Notes: generated by a model from the letters alone, not told the origin. DNA of 64,000 nt from Glycine soja (GCF_004193775.1 NC_041004.1:744001-808000), one strand, 5' to 3'. Shown: positions 22,600 to 35,830, counted from the first letter of the stretch. Program-made: numbers and translations.

Positions 22600-22904
22600 G
22601 ACTTAAATATATTTTTGATCCCTGTAATTTAATGTTTTTTTCATTTTTGTTCTTGTAATTTTTTTTTCATTTTAGTACTTGCAAAAATATATTTATTATT
22701 TTTTGTTCTTAAAGTGTTTTAGAGAACCCATTGAATAGTAAAAAAAGTGTTTGGAACAATGAAAAAAACATTATTTAGAATACTTTATGGATGAAAAATA
22801 AAACAAACACATTCGATAAAGATTAAAACGAAAAGAATTTTTTTTTACAGGAACAAAAATTAAAAAAAATGCTAAATTGCAAGTACCAAAAATGTATTTA
22901 AGTC
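22600..22904. mobile_element. MULE-type MITE with 9-bp target-site duplication
   Basis: The TIRs are GACTTAAATATATTTTTG on the left and its inverse at the right end (CCAAAAATGTATTTAAGTC), with the complementarity extending over about 120 bp. Flanks are ACAAGGATT (22591-22599) and AAAAGGATT (22905-22913), 8 of 9 identical. No coding capacity. The terminal sequence is related to that of the element at 7807-9377. Confidence 0.8.
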
Positions 22905-25823
22905 AAAAGGATTTTGACTTTGAAAAAAAAAACAAACAATTGAGATGGAATAATCAAAATCAACCGCACGTACAATATAAAGCAACACACACTTGACCAT
23001 GATCCAAAACAAAAAATGAACAACTCATGGTAAACAAAATTAACAAGAATAAGCAAAATCACAAACAATTAACACATGAATCGAAACTCCAAGCACCCAA
23101 ACTAGAGAATCTTTCCATCTTTAAACTCTTTTGACCCTAATCCGATACCCCAAATGTTAAACCCTTCCATTTTATTCTTCCTTCAACAAACCATTTTTCT
23201 CCATGCGTAACTAGACATGACAACAACATAGGTATGGGTATGTAGTTCCTTGTTCCCATTTTCACCTCCCAAAACCCATCTCCACCAGTATGATTTTTGG
23301 TTCCCCATCCTCGTACCCATACCGACCCTATAATTTTAAAAAATTAAATTATAAACAAAAAAATAATTTTAAGTAAAAAAAATAAAACAAGAACATTTGA
23401 TTTTCTATATGATAGTATGACCATATATATCCAAGAAAAAAAACTCTATAAATAATAATGAAAGACTATATATGTTATATAAAATAGAGATAATTTATTT
23501 ATTACACGTATTGGATACAAGACGAATATGTACATAACCATTCTTGTTTTGATACCCGATTTTAAAAATCAAAATACCCATATCATCCTTGATTAAAGCA
23601 GAGATTTCTTGTCAAACTTAAGATGCGAGTAGAGCGATACCTGTAAATATGGATTTATTTGTCATACTTACAACTAACACCATGCATAGAGGGTGAACAT
23701 AAGATGTCAATGGTGGTAATGGCAAGAGAGTGAGGCAATGATGATAGATTCCAATGTCACCAGAATTTTCAAGTGAATTGTTGATTTGCCTTTTGTGAGT
23801 TGCAAATTGTGCTTACTACACCTTTTTTTTAGAGTGAAAGGGTTTCAGAGGGACAAAATTGAGGTTTAGTAAGATATTGTACTTCTGCAGGGAAATAAAT
23901 ATTGAAAGCTAGTCAAGTATAAAATATTTGTTCATTTATAATTAACATGTTGTCGGTCATGAATAGAAACAGATTTAAATATCTTAAGCAAATACTTAAG
24001 ACATGATTGAGAAAAGATCTCAATATAGGTGATCGTTTAATTTTTTTAACAAAGATTAATTATTAATAAATCCGTAGACACATGTTATAATAATCCAATT
24101 TTTTTTTTATCTATAACAGTTACTCAAATTAATTACGTAAGGTTAAGGAGATTCCTGGATGTTTCAATTTTAGACATAATTAATAATGTATATCGTATAT
24201 TCACAGTTCACTCGATCACAATTAACGTTATAATGGAACTATTATTTATTTATGTATAAACAATTCATAGACGTTTCGTGAAGTTAACCCCACCTATCCC
24301 TCGTACTTCGTTGGTTTGACTTTGTAATATTACGGTGCAAAAGCATATGATATTGAAAAAGTAAAAGATAAAAAATAAACATAAAAAGCTGCAGTGATAA
24401 CTGATAAGGATCAATCCGTGGTGGCCTTGAAAGGTAACAATGCTTTTGCCCTTTTCTCCACCAATCTTAGACCTTTTCTTCATGAATTCACGAAATTATA
24501 TAGTTATATCACATTCAACATATGGTGCTTGCTTCTTTCTTTAATTTCTTCATTTGATTTTATTTTCTATTTGTTTCAAAGACATGATTACATATGTAGG
24601 ATCAACCTTATCTTATCTGTCTAACACAGGGAATCCGTAAGAAGATGATAATATTAGAATATGCAACAACAAAGAGATTTTTGTCCTTCCTTCTTTAATA
24701 TTATGAGATAATGTTTTTGGCTGCTTATATATTCTGCTATTACGAAAAGAATTATGTCCAAGTTTATCTGGTTTCTATTCTTTTTCAATGAGATTGTTCT
24801 AATTTAGAGAGATAAAAAATGCGAGAATGCAATGAAATTCATTTCTTAAGCCTATTTTTAGTTGTGGTTTTAATTTCACATTCTATTTTTTGAGCTGGAA
24901 TAAGCTCATTATTCTTAAAAAAGAAAAAGTAGAAATCGGATAAATATCCAAAAATTATATCATCATATCTGTACTCTGTATGTCTTTGGTGTATAGATCG
25001 GTTTCGACACATGTTAAAACAAACAGAACAAATATTTTTTTTATTTTTATTGATTATTATTTATTTAAATACTAAAGTACAATATTTTTTAAAACAAATT
25101 TTTTCCATTTTTTTAATAATTCAATTATTTCTCAATTACTAAATAAAAATATTGAATTTTTATATTATCATGAATTTTTATATTATCAATATATTAAACA
25201 TACTTATTTTTATTTAGTATTTTTTATTAAATATTGATCGAATATTGACACGCACAAATAATGATGTGAACACATGAATGTTTAGAACCTATGAATCCAC
25301 AAATCACTTGAATTACACCTATCTCAAGAAAGTTAATAACCAAGTTTGATGATCTATTTGTTCAAATAAAATTGAGTTTAAATCTCTTAAGCAATATTTT
25401 AGGTATAATTTTTATAAATAAAAAAAAATTAAGAGAAGAGATTCCATTAAAAATGATTAATCAAATTTCTAATTAAATATTAGTTATTGATATATGAAAG
25501 AGAAGCAATTCAACAGAGTTTGATTTGGTTTGTTTTTTAGGGTGTCTAGCAGTGGAATTTTAGAGGAAAAAGAAGAAGAAAAAAAACACATTTTTTTTAA
25601 TTAAACCATGGTCACTGAGGGGACTAACAACAGACTTCCAAAGATTATGCTAGTTCTCTGGCCAGGAAACTACTAAGGGTGTGAAGCTGATGGCAACTAT
25701 CCCTTGAGTAAAACTTCTTGCATTCCCACTATTGTTTCATGCATTTTCCATTACATTATAGAATACAATTGGGTTTTCCATAATGAGAGTGCAGAAAGCA
25801 ACAACCCTATCCGTTTTGTGTTT
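22905..25823. other. AT-rich intergenic DNA
   Basis: No gene was recognised. Short ORFs here (for example at 24265-24624 on both strands) have no motif or codon signature. Nothing further can be supported. Confidence 0.45.
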
Positions 25824-26140
25824 GAGTGTTGCTAGGTGCACCCAGCATTATTGCTGGTGCACCCAATATTTTTTAAAATACCAAAACTGTTCCTACATTT
25901 TTTTTTGCATTTGTGATAGGTGTACGTGAGGGTGGTCCGTAAATCGTACGGATCAAGTTGATCCATAAGATTGATACGGATCAAGTTGATCCGTATGTTG
26001 ATATTAAGCATACGAATCAACTTGATCCGTAAGCCTTTTACGAATTAACTTAAAAGGCTTGCGGATTAAGGGTATTTTCGTCATTTTATCTTAAGTGCTG
26101 GGTGCACCAGCAATAATGCTAGGTGCACCTAGCAACACCC
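25824..26140. mobile_element. MITE with palindrome array, copy 2
   Basis: Same family as 14974-15327: it starts GAGTGTTGCTAGGTGCACCC and ends AGGTGCACCTAGCAACACCC. The flanks TTTGTGTTT (25815-25823) and TTTATGTTT (26141-26149) are an 8-of-9 target-site duplication. This copy keeps a second, inner inverted pair (AGCATTATTGCTGGTGCACC and GGTGCACCAGCAATAATGCT) that copy 1 has lost on the left. It has fewer palindromes: GGATCA cores at 25950 and 25978 (28 bp apart), then a diverged one near 26012. Confidence 0.85.
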
Positions 26141-26611
26141 TTTATGTTTTTGTCCAGTATACAAGCCCGGCCCAAGAAAGAGAGGTCCAATTGCTAGCCA
26201 TCAATTTCGTGGAGCCCAAAATAAACAGAAACAAACCCGGCCCGCTTACTGGGACAACACCATAATAATCTAACTAAGATTCGGAATATATCTAGGGGTC
26301 TGACAACAAGGCAGAACTAAATCCAAAGAACAAAGAACCGTTGACCAATCTCCTAACTCAGGCTAGACAGCTTAATTAAATATCTATTGAATAAATATGA
26401 AATACCTATTACAAATTAATTTTCTAATTAAAGAGAAAATATAATTTATTTTTTATATAAGTTATTTTTGTAGTTTATCCTAGAGAGTTTATCAAAAAAA
26501 TTTATAAACAAATCATAAACTACTTTTATATGCTATATTTCTTTATAAATTTTATATGAAGGTAGGAAAAAAAAGGCTAAGTGTATTTTTTATTTTTTTT
26601 ATAAAAAAAGA

Positions 26612-26907
26612 CTAAGTGTATGTTTGGATTAAAGTTTGTAAAATGTGTTTTAAACTTAAGTTTAATAAAAATGAGTTTATTATAATGTGATTTACATTTA
26701 GAATTTTTTTGTTTTAAAATATACCGATAAAATAAATTTTATTTGGATAATATCAACCAAAAGCACTTTTATTTAATGTTTTTATTGTAAAATATAAACC
26801 AAAAGTACTTTTACTTTAAAAGCAACCCATTTTTTCAATCTTAGGTTTGCCCTAAATGTGAGTTACAAAATTAATTTTAAGAAAACTCAAACATAATACA
26901 ACACTAC
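26612..26907. repeat. Probable MITE, weak inverted repeat
   Basis: The left side (AGTGTATGTTTGGATTAAAG, then AACCAAAAGCACTTTTA) is loosely complementary to the right side (AACCAAAAGTACTTTTACTTTAAAAGC ... CTCAAACATAATACAACACT). Arms are diverged and ends uncertain. Confidence 0.35.
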
Positions 26908-27344
26908 ATGAATTCTTCCATTGACGGCCTTAGAATATGGTCGGTTCAATATCTTTTCTCAAACGGCAAGATGACCGATTTAAGGGTAAAATTAAAGCAC
27001 AGGATATAGGTTCATCAATAAAAATATATTTTCCTTTAATTTTATAATGCAAAAAATGTCATATTTATTAAAAATATATTAAATATATTAATAAAAACAT
27101 TTAATATATAATTTTTTCAAGTAAAATATTTTTTTTAAAAAAAATATTTTAAATCTCACTTTTCATTGGATCAGCCTGCAAACGGATAAACCTTTTCTAA
27201 GAAAGAAATTGGATCGAGAAACTGTAGGCCATAACATTCTTCAAATACTATAAAAGATATAAAGTAAAAAAAAAAATACAAATAGAAGATTGTTACCATT
27301 TCCTAATAATTCCTTGGTTAGGAAAATTGGTAGTATATAATCAT
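26908..27344. other. AT-rich intergenic DNA
   Basis: No gene or repeat structure was recognised in this stretch. Confidence 0.4.
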
Positions 27345-27600
27345 GGGTTTAAATACTTTTTTCCTGCAAATTAATGTTTTTTTTTTAATTTTTGTTATTG
27401 TAATTTTTTTTATTATTTGTAAAATGTACTTGTTTTATTTTTTTATCCTTAAAATGTTTTAAATAATATTTTTTATTATTATTCAAAATATTATTTAAAA
27501 CATCTCAAAGATAAAAAAATAAAATAAACATATTTTATAAAGACTAAAAAAAATTTACAGATAAAAAAATAAAATTAAAAAGAAAAAATATATATTTAAG
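27345..27600. mobile_element. MULE-type MITE
   Basis: The ends GGGTTTAAATACTTTTTT and AAAAAATATATATTTAAG are inverted. The inner arms pair through TTTATCCTTAAAATGTTTTAAATAATATTTT and its inverse, with a short loop near 27475. Flanks TATAATCAT (27336-27344) and TTTAATCAT (27601-27609) match at 8 of 9 positions. Non-coding. Confidence 0.7.
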
Positions 27601-30600
27601 TTTAATCATTGCGAGTATGCCTGGACCCTATAAAGTTATTCCGCTCACATATGTTTACATCTAATCCAATTAACACAGTAGTCAAGAGTCCCACTTTCTA
27701 ACGTGTTTCCAAGTAGCAGGACTATTGAAAAAAATGTTTCAAAAATTAAACTAGAGATTACATTTTGTAAGTTTTGCAAGATTTTATGCTATGTGCATGA
27801 TTTAATTACAATTAATTAAATTAATGATTTAATTCAAATTCTTAGAATTTGATATTGAGTTTAACTTATCTCCAAAAACTAATTTTAAAAAATAAGCATT
27901 GTCCTTTATTTTTATATTTTGCTTTAACCATACGTAGGATCTCTAACATAATTCCTATCCTGTTTAATAAATATTTCAAGTGTAATATTTGTACAATCAA
28001 CATTTGTAGATAATTCAATAAGGACCCGACAGCAAATGACCTGATTGATTAAATAATAATTTCTAATGTGGACATTCAAATTGTATTAGAATTGAATTTG
28101 GAACCTATTTAACATCAAAAAGTTATTTCAAGATGTGTTGTCTGCCGTAAACTCTATTTAAGTCATATTTTTTATTCGTGTGAAATCTTTAATACTTATA
28201 ATATTGATACATGTGAAATATTTGAATATGATATGAAAAAATTTATAATACTTATGCAATTAATTGAGTTAGATTTATTGATATATTAAACAATTAATAT
28301 AAAAGTATATTTGGGCGACAAAATAAAGGGTAATTGGATACAAAACACAAACCTTTTGTCAATTGATCAGTTACAAATAGTTCGGTCAAAGGTTTTGAAG
28401 CATTACCTTTGAAGTGACATTCTCTAGTGATATTAAAGGTTTGTTTGCTGAAAATAAGACATAATCATGTCAAATGGTCCTACTGAGTGAATGAGAAAAG
28501 CACTACCGTACTCCCATTAAAAACGTTCTAAATCATATGTAATTAGTTTGCTTTGGGTCCTTTATGCTTTGATATGATTTATACTAATTTTTATATTTGT
28601 AGTTGTGTTTAACAGAGCCATTATTGTACTGAGGAGATATGTTAATTTAAGTTGGTGTGACATAAATATTTTATGCAAGGTAAAACACCATCATTATCAT
28701 CATCAATTGTCAAAGTCTTTGATCTAACTATTAAATAACCAAAATTTATGATGAGTGATTGATTAAGATTAACTTTCAATTAGACAATTCACTCTCTAAT
28801 AACAAATTTGTAGTACTTTTGTTGTTAAAGAAAATTATTAGAAACACATTCTTTTGAACATATTATATTTTTTATTGGTTGAGTTTTTTAAAAAATTATA
28901 GATGTCACACATTTAATTATTCTCATGATTTTTTAGTTTTGATAAATTTAAACTAATCATAGTGTATATGTTAGAAGAAGAGGGTTATGGAGTACAGCTG
29001 GTAGCATTTCTAGTTACACGAAATCGTTTTACAAATATGGACCTTGTTTCTTATGTAGTTATGTAAGCCAATTTGCTTAACTTTGGCTCTAGACCCTACG
29101 CTGGCTTAGCATCCTCTAACTTTCCATTATAAGATATGGACATAGTGAATATCACAATAAATTAGACGATAATGCAATATTTGTAATCATCATTTTGGAA
29201 GTGACACAAGGAGACTTTTGTCTTCGTGTCATTTTATCATTTTCTGTTGGTTAGTGGGTCATGGTTCCTTGATCTATGACAAAGATCTTTATAGATAAAC
29301 TTCTCAATAAATATTTTTAAAAGAAAAAAGAAATCTTTTTTATAAATTAAAATTAGTTATTTATAAAATAAAATTAGTTTTTGAAGAAGTTACATGTGAA
29401 GATTTTTCTAAATTAATTTAAATATAAGTTAATTTTAATTCATGAGAGAAACTTATTCAAATAACACCAAACTTATATGTTGGTTAGTATATGATTAGTT
29501 AATTCAAACTTAAGAATTAAAAATTAAATTGCAAATTTATATTTATAACCAATATTATGTGACCACCTAGCTATACATTCTATAGCTCATCGTACCCAAG
29601 TAAAAGTATGCCAAAAGTGATATTTTTCTATGAATGCATATGCCATCTCATTGAAGAATAGTTAAGAGACATGCATCTCAATATTTACCATGTCATTGAT
29701 TATATTATGCTGTCGCCCAATTCACAAATAGAGAGTAATTTTTTCTCCTAATTTTCGATCATCATTGTGATTAATTTTTCTTCTGCAAAAGAAAACTTCC
29801 CTCCCAACTAAAACCAATGTCCAACTCTTAACAGTGCTCTCTTTGATAATAACATCTAAACAAATTTAGAAAGACTTAATTATACATTTTATTATTCAAC
29901 TATTATAATTTTACAAATTTCACCCACTATAAGTATTTTTTCCGCATTTTGTCATTGTGTTTTTTTTTTTGTTCATTTTATCAATTTGATAAATATATAA
30001 TTAAGTGTTGTTTGTTGACATGTTACTAAAAAACATATAATGTATTGTTAGGTAAAAGGCATGAAAATTTAAATAAAAACATAATAATAAAATGCACGAA
30101 AAAAAAAACTTAAGTAGTAAAATGCATGAAAATTAAAAAAACATGATGCATGGTAAAATACAAAAAAAAAAACATTAGATGATAGAATTCATAAAATAAT
30201 GATAATTAAATGATAAATGTACAATTAAGTCAAAATAAAAATGTTCTTATTCATGATATTTATTCTAATTTATATATAGAGAGAATTATATATACTCTTT
30301 TGTGTTACATTATTCTTTTCTTTTCTCTTAAAAATTATACTATTCTCTTATAAGAGATATTTAAATATACACTAAAATTTAATTTATTTTAATATAAATA
30401 AATCTCTTTGCGTCATTTTTATTTCTTTTTAATGACATGACTTTTAACATCATAAAAAATAGTTTTAAATTTGTTGTATGAATTTTGACAATTCTGGTAT
30501 TGGCCTAAAGCTAGTCTAGGTATTCTTAGACCTAAAGCCAATTGAATTTGACGTGAGGCTTTTTTAAAATTAGTAAAATTATTAGAATAATAAGGGACAT

Positions 30601-33033
30601 TACAAAAAATTAAATTAGTGATTTTCTCCCAAACAAGGTTTAAACCTCATTCACTGCAAAAAAAAAAAAAAGCACCATAGTTATCACTAAACTAATTAAT
30701 AGTAAAAATTATATAAATATTAATATTAAATAAGTTTTTTTCTGGGGCCTAAAGGATGGTCTTGGACAGCCCCATAAATAAAATTTCAATTTTTTACTTA
30801 TTATTAATATTATCTTTCTTATAATAAATAATTAAAAATTATTAATTTATCAATAGGAAATATTTAAAATGAAGAGATATTCTTTAAAAATAAGTATCTC
30901 ATTGTATCATTTTCTCTCTTAATTAGTAACAAGTATATTTATATCTTTAGCTGGCATTTTAATATTGTTAATGATCTTAATTTTAAAATATTTTTTTTAC
31001 TACGTATACTAAACATTTTAAAGGGGAAAAAAATCCAAACACTTATGTTTTATACCGACACTATAATTGTTCCCAAATTTTAATTGAGAAAATACCACAG
31101 TATACCTATTTTTCTTGTCCTGAAATCCAAAGCTAATTATTTTTTGCACAGCCATTATAACTGTTCCCAAATTTTAGTTAAGATAATACCACAGTAACTA
31201 ATTTCACCTATATTCCTTTGCCTCCCAACATTAGTATTTTTTTTTTTTGCAATAATATAACAATATTGTTGTATATATGAGAATAGGTGAGAAATTTAAT
31301 AAGAGTAGAAACTTATATTTTTTTAATTAAAATTTTTAAAATTATATTTATAATCAGTAAAACAAATACACCATTTGGTATACTCAATTATTTTAAAAGT
31401 CTTTAACTCTTTTATAAATGCATGTATAACTTATAAAATGACATTAACAATTTTATGTAGAAACTTTTGCTTTAGGGGAAAGAGGATTTTCAAAAATAAA
31501 AGTAAAAATTGAAATCCAAAATAAGATTAATAGTAGTAGTATTTAAATAAATAAACCTTATTATCGGAAAGAAATTATTTAAAATATTATAATATATAAT
31601 TTAATAAGTAACTTTACATCCCAAAAAGTTAAAAAAAAAATTAAAAAAGGTCACATCTTAAATATCGCTTTAAGTTCAGACAAATGTTATAAGCTGGACA
31701 ATAAACTTCGAAAGTTCAAAATGAAAATTCTACGTGGAGTTTTAAAGTTAATAATCATTTCATCTCCTAAAATCCCAATACCAAAAAAATCTTCTAAATT
31801 CAAAATTTAATGAGTTTCATAGCTAAACTTAATTATGAAGAAGTTTATCCAAACAGTAACCAGATTCAAGCTATGTAAAAAAAGGATTTTTCTTTTCTTA
31901 ATCATGTGTCATTATGGTCATTAATATAATTAACAAATTCTTTCCAGAATTAAGATCCTATAAAAATTCAGAATTCAAAAATACAAAAGTTTAGTTTGTA
32001 TGACATTTCAATATGGTAATAGGGCTTGAGATTTCTGCTTTAATTTATCTAACAGGTAATGACGTTTTACTAGCAAAATTAAATAAAAAGGAAGCCCGAA
32101 ACCTTCATAATCTTGATGTACTTAACCACATATTGTGAACCATGGTTATGTAACATTTCTTCCAACGTTGACACTCAGGCAAAAATGTAAGAATTTTTTT
32201 TGTTAAATTTTCGTTCACTACTGTAACCACATTTTTTTATAATTGTGCAGTTACGTATTGCTAGCTCCTCATATTAATTATATTGTTGCCCAACACAACC
32301 TTAAATTTGCAGAATGTCACTTTCCAGATTTGTATATAATTAATTTAACATACATAAGATAAATAAGAATGTGAAATACATACACACAAGTTTCAGCTTT
32401 GGCTGCTTACCCTTCAAGTTAGCCTAATTGTATTGGTGGGTAGATTAAGTGATGGCTAAATTATTCACGGTTACATAATATTTATATAACCTGCATATTA
32501 ATATTATGTAACCTGAATTGGAAGGAATGTATTTTTTGGGTGGATGTACTCATCTTGTACATAGGTTGGGGCACCCTTTGTGCCTCACATATCAATACAA
32601 ATATATTTTGCAGAGTAAATAAAAAATCCTCTTGCCCTAATTATCAGCACATGATTATTGTTCCATTAACCACCGTCTCTTTAATTTGTAACATACTATC
32701 ACATATAATTTGCTACTCAGAACTAAACACAATCTACCTTGTTCACATTTCACTATGGAATCAAGGTTTATCATCAACCAGTACAAACCTCAGATTTAGC
32801 TCATACACCTTTCATATATCTTACAACAAACTTTTTATAATACCAAAGCACTTAAGCCAAACTAATTAACAACTTAACTAGGACAGACCTTAGATTAGAG
32901 ATTTTTCATACAGACAGGTCACATTTTCAGCATTGCAAACCATTACAAACCCAAACCACACATCATCTAGACACTTCCAGTACTCAAACTAAATAACTAG
33001 TCAAAACCCTGATTTCCAAGATCATACATGAAG
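27601..33033. other. Gene-poor AT-rich DNA
   Basis: No gene was recognised over more than 5 kb. It contains the MITE at 29873-30231. The 109-residue ORF at 32540-32869 has no motif or signal and lies downstream of the minus-strand peptide gene; it is not called. Confidence 0.45.
29873..30231. mobile_element. Foldback (MITE-like) element, second copy of CTTAATTATA-end family
   Basis: The left end GACTTAATTATACATTTTAT pairs with the right end ATGATAAATGTACAATTAAGTC. Internal subrepeats AATTTTACAAATTTCACC and AAAATGCATGAAAATT resemble those of the element at 1403-1843. A convincing target-site duplication was not found. Confidence 0.6.
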
Positions 33034-33907
33034 TCAAGGCTTTCCAGGAGATTTTGGATAATGGGCTGGATTTGGTCTTGTTCCAGGGTAGTCCACAACA
33101 TCCATCAACATTCTGGTCTCTAAAGTCCCTTCTTTCATTTCATCTTCGCTATTCCTTAACCACATAACAAGATCCTCCTACAGGTTAAAAGATATCATTG
33201 GCCATTGCAGTATATATATAACAACAATAACAATCATAATTATTATTATTATCAGAGTCATTAGTTACTAATGAGAATAGTAATCGATACCCCATAGATA
33301 CGACAAAATGAAAATGATCCTATAATAATTTATCTGTAAGAATCAAACACAAATACTAAAGATTTATAATAATTCATGTATCTTGTTCAATCAACTCAAT
33401 TAAATTTTTTTTATATCGTTCTATGATTTAGGTTATAATTTGTTGAATTGGATTATTTTAGGGAAATTGGATTTTGTCATGTTGTTAGGGCACAAGATAT
33501 GGCCATCTCCCCTTCGAGGTTAATTATCTTATAATCTTGTTTTTTAATTTATGGAGTTTCCGGGACATATATGTGGCATAAATATTTGTCCTTGAGAGGA
33601 AAAAGGAACCTGCAAGGAGACAAAGAGAGAGAGAGGACCTTAGCCAGATGATCTTGCACTAAAGGATCAATTTTCCCGATCATGGAGCTTCCTATATAAT
33701 TCACAATTTAACATGATGAGTCAGACTTAATAACCCTGAATTAATACATTAACAAATCTTAAAAATAAAATAAAATAATACATTTAATGTTAAAGGTTGT
33801 GCATCAAACCCATGAAACTTACTGGTTGCAGGAACAGCAGCAACAAATACAACGAAGAAAAGAGCCAGAAGAATAACAAGAAGCCTAAAGAGGGCTTTGT
33901 TCTCCAT
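33034..33907 (-). CDS. Secreted peptide precursor, PSY-like (93 aa, three exons)
   Basis: Three short exons on the minus strand join in frame: 33823-33907 (donor GTAAGT, phase 1), 33639-33691 (donor GTCCTC, phase 0) and 33034-33177 (acceptor TGTAG, stop TGA). The 93-residue product has a strong signal peptide (residues 1 to about 24: MENKALFRLLVILLALFF then VVFVAA). A polar middle part with an acidic patch (NSEDEMKEG) follows. The C-terminal tail is MDVVDYPGTRPNPAHYPKSP then GKP. An Asp-Tyr followed by Pro-Gly and an NPxHxP-type end is like the tyrosine-sulfated PSY peptides, apoplastic growth regulators. The assignment is by motif memory. The second donor is unusual, so its exact end needs transcript support. 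A TATA box and a CT-rich leader lie upstream. Confidence 0.75.
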
Positions 33908-34030
33908 GATATCAGTGTAGATATCTACAGAAAGAGGGGAATATGATGAGTAATTGAGAGAAATTAAAGAGAAAAAGACTAGAAGAGCAAAGCTTTGTGA
34001 GATGACCTAGGGAAAGGGCCAAGAGGGTCC

Positions 34031-34038
34031 TTATATGG
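34031..34038 (-). promoter_or_regulatory. Putative TATA box of the PSY-like gene
   Basis: On the minus strand, CCATATAAGGACC lies about 125 bp upstream of the ATG at 33907. It is followed by a pyrimidine-rich leader (CTTCTAGTCTTTTTCTC), the layout expected of a plant core promoter. Confidence 0.5.
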
Positions 34039-35609
34039 AGGAGAAGGGCTAGCACTCCTTCATTAAAATATCACCAAAGAATATAAAACAAACACTGCCA
34101 TTTGCATTATAACAAAGTAATGTGTACGGAATCGTTAAATCCTTGGGTTTTCTCCAACTTTTGAGTCATGTAATTTGTAATGTTTTTATCAAGATAAACT
34201 AAACAAGTATTTACCAGCTCCTTCCAGTCAGTGTTCATTTTTTCTTCTTTTTTTAAAAAAAAAATAATAATCGAGAACTTCATTTTCTCTTGCTAATTAT
34301 GCATAGTTAAATTGGTGTCATTAAGAAAGTTGTTGAATATTAAAGGGATGCTCCAATTAATGTATCATGTATGCAGGGAGAAGCATAAGCATAAGCATAA
34401 CATTCACGTAAAAAAGTAAGACTATACGTTTTATGTTTTTTTTAATCAGCATATACGTTCTGATGTATAACAGTCCATTTAAGTAGGTAAACAACAAATG
34501 GTTTTTACTATGATATAACGCGATCTTGTTCGTTGACAAAACTACTAGAGAATATAGGTTCTTTTGCTTTGAATAATTATCAGCCTAAAGATCATGTCAT
34601 ATTAGACTTATCAAAAGTCATATTCAATGGTACTGAGATGAATTGAGTTGGAGCTAACAAAAGTCAGATGCGTATGATATATTCAAATGCTTTTCACCAC
34701 GCATATTTTTGAAATGACAGGCTTCGTCATTAGTGTTCTGGGTTAACAAAGGGATTGTATTTAGATGAGTGTGAACAAGTTATTTAATGAGAGAATCTGT
34801 ATTTAATTTTTATAATATTTAAAATTATTTTAAAATAATAATAATTATGAATCACGAATGAAATTAATTTCTGGTTTAATAAATTAAAAAATATCCATTA
34901 TTTCTTACTCATAATAAAAAAAATAGTGTTTTGGGGTATTTACTACTCACAATAGTTATTGGGAGTCAGAGAATTAGATCTATGTACCATTTGAGCAGCA
35001 GAATATCAATATAATATTTCACATATTGTAGTTTTAAGAAAAAAACTGAAGGTCAAACATATGAACCCCATTAAATAATTAATTATCACAAAAATGAAGA
35101 ATCATATATACTACTGTTCCATATCCACTAACGGTGGCTATACTAATTTAACAAACATGCACCTGTCACTACATGAAACGATATAGTAGCGAGTTAGAAA
35201 AAAAACCATATAATGTAACATCTAACATGTGATACATATGAAAGATTAATAGTATATTGCTTGATTAGTTAGCATTGGCGTCCAATGAATTAGGTAGAGC
35301 CTCTCAAGAGAATAATCTGCATATAATTGACTTCCCCGCGCTACATTAACACAATTAATTTGGCCCCAGATACCAAATCTTTGATGATTTTTCATGTACC
35401 GTGTAAAGCGCATGGAGAAAAACAAACTATATAATTTTGCTCTTTTTTCTAGGTCCTCCTCATAAATGTTCCACAATATCTATATGACATTCTTATTATA
35501 TATTCACAAACATTAATTAGTGAGCAACATATATACAATGTAAAGGGAATTAGCAGGCGGATTGTGTTATATTATGACCTTCAATAATTATATTGCCACT
35601 TGTTAGGGT

Positions 35610-35830
35610 GACACGAAGGGATGATATATATATATATATATTGCAATAAACAAAGTGTCTTTAAGAAGTGCAGGTTCACCAAATAATATAGTGGTGTACA
35701 AGACCTGCAATCTATTATCCCAGGTGTCAGGTGTGTCTTTTTTTCAAAAGATCGTTTTGAGTGCGTTGGTAGGTAGGTGTTAAGCACCCTTATGGGTATC
35801 ATCATCTTGCAAAAACAGCATAGATACAGA
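35610..35830. repeat. Dispersed repeat, copy 1 of a rearranged pair
   Basis: Block A (GACACGAAGGGAT ... TTGCAATAAACAAAGTGTCT, 35610-35667) is shared in the same orientation with 41973-42024. Block B (TAAGCACCCTTATGGGTATC on to GCATAGATACAGATT, 35780-35830) is shared in inverted orientation with 42082-42135. A CAAATAATATA segment lies between the blocks in both copies. Confidence 0.7.

Noticed and set aside
24265..24624. Short ORFs on both strands
   Set aside because: Overlap each other antisense, lack motifs and lie in AT-rich DNA.
32540..32869. Plus-strand 109-residue ORF
   Set aside because: AT-rich context, no signal peptide or motif, no promoter or splice logic; length is within chance expectation.
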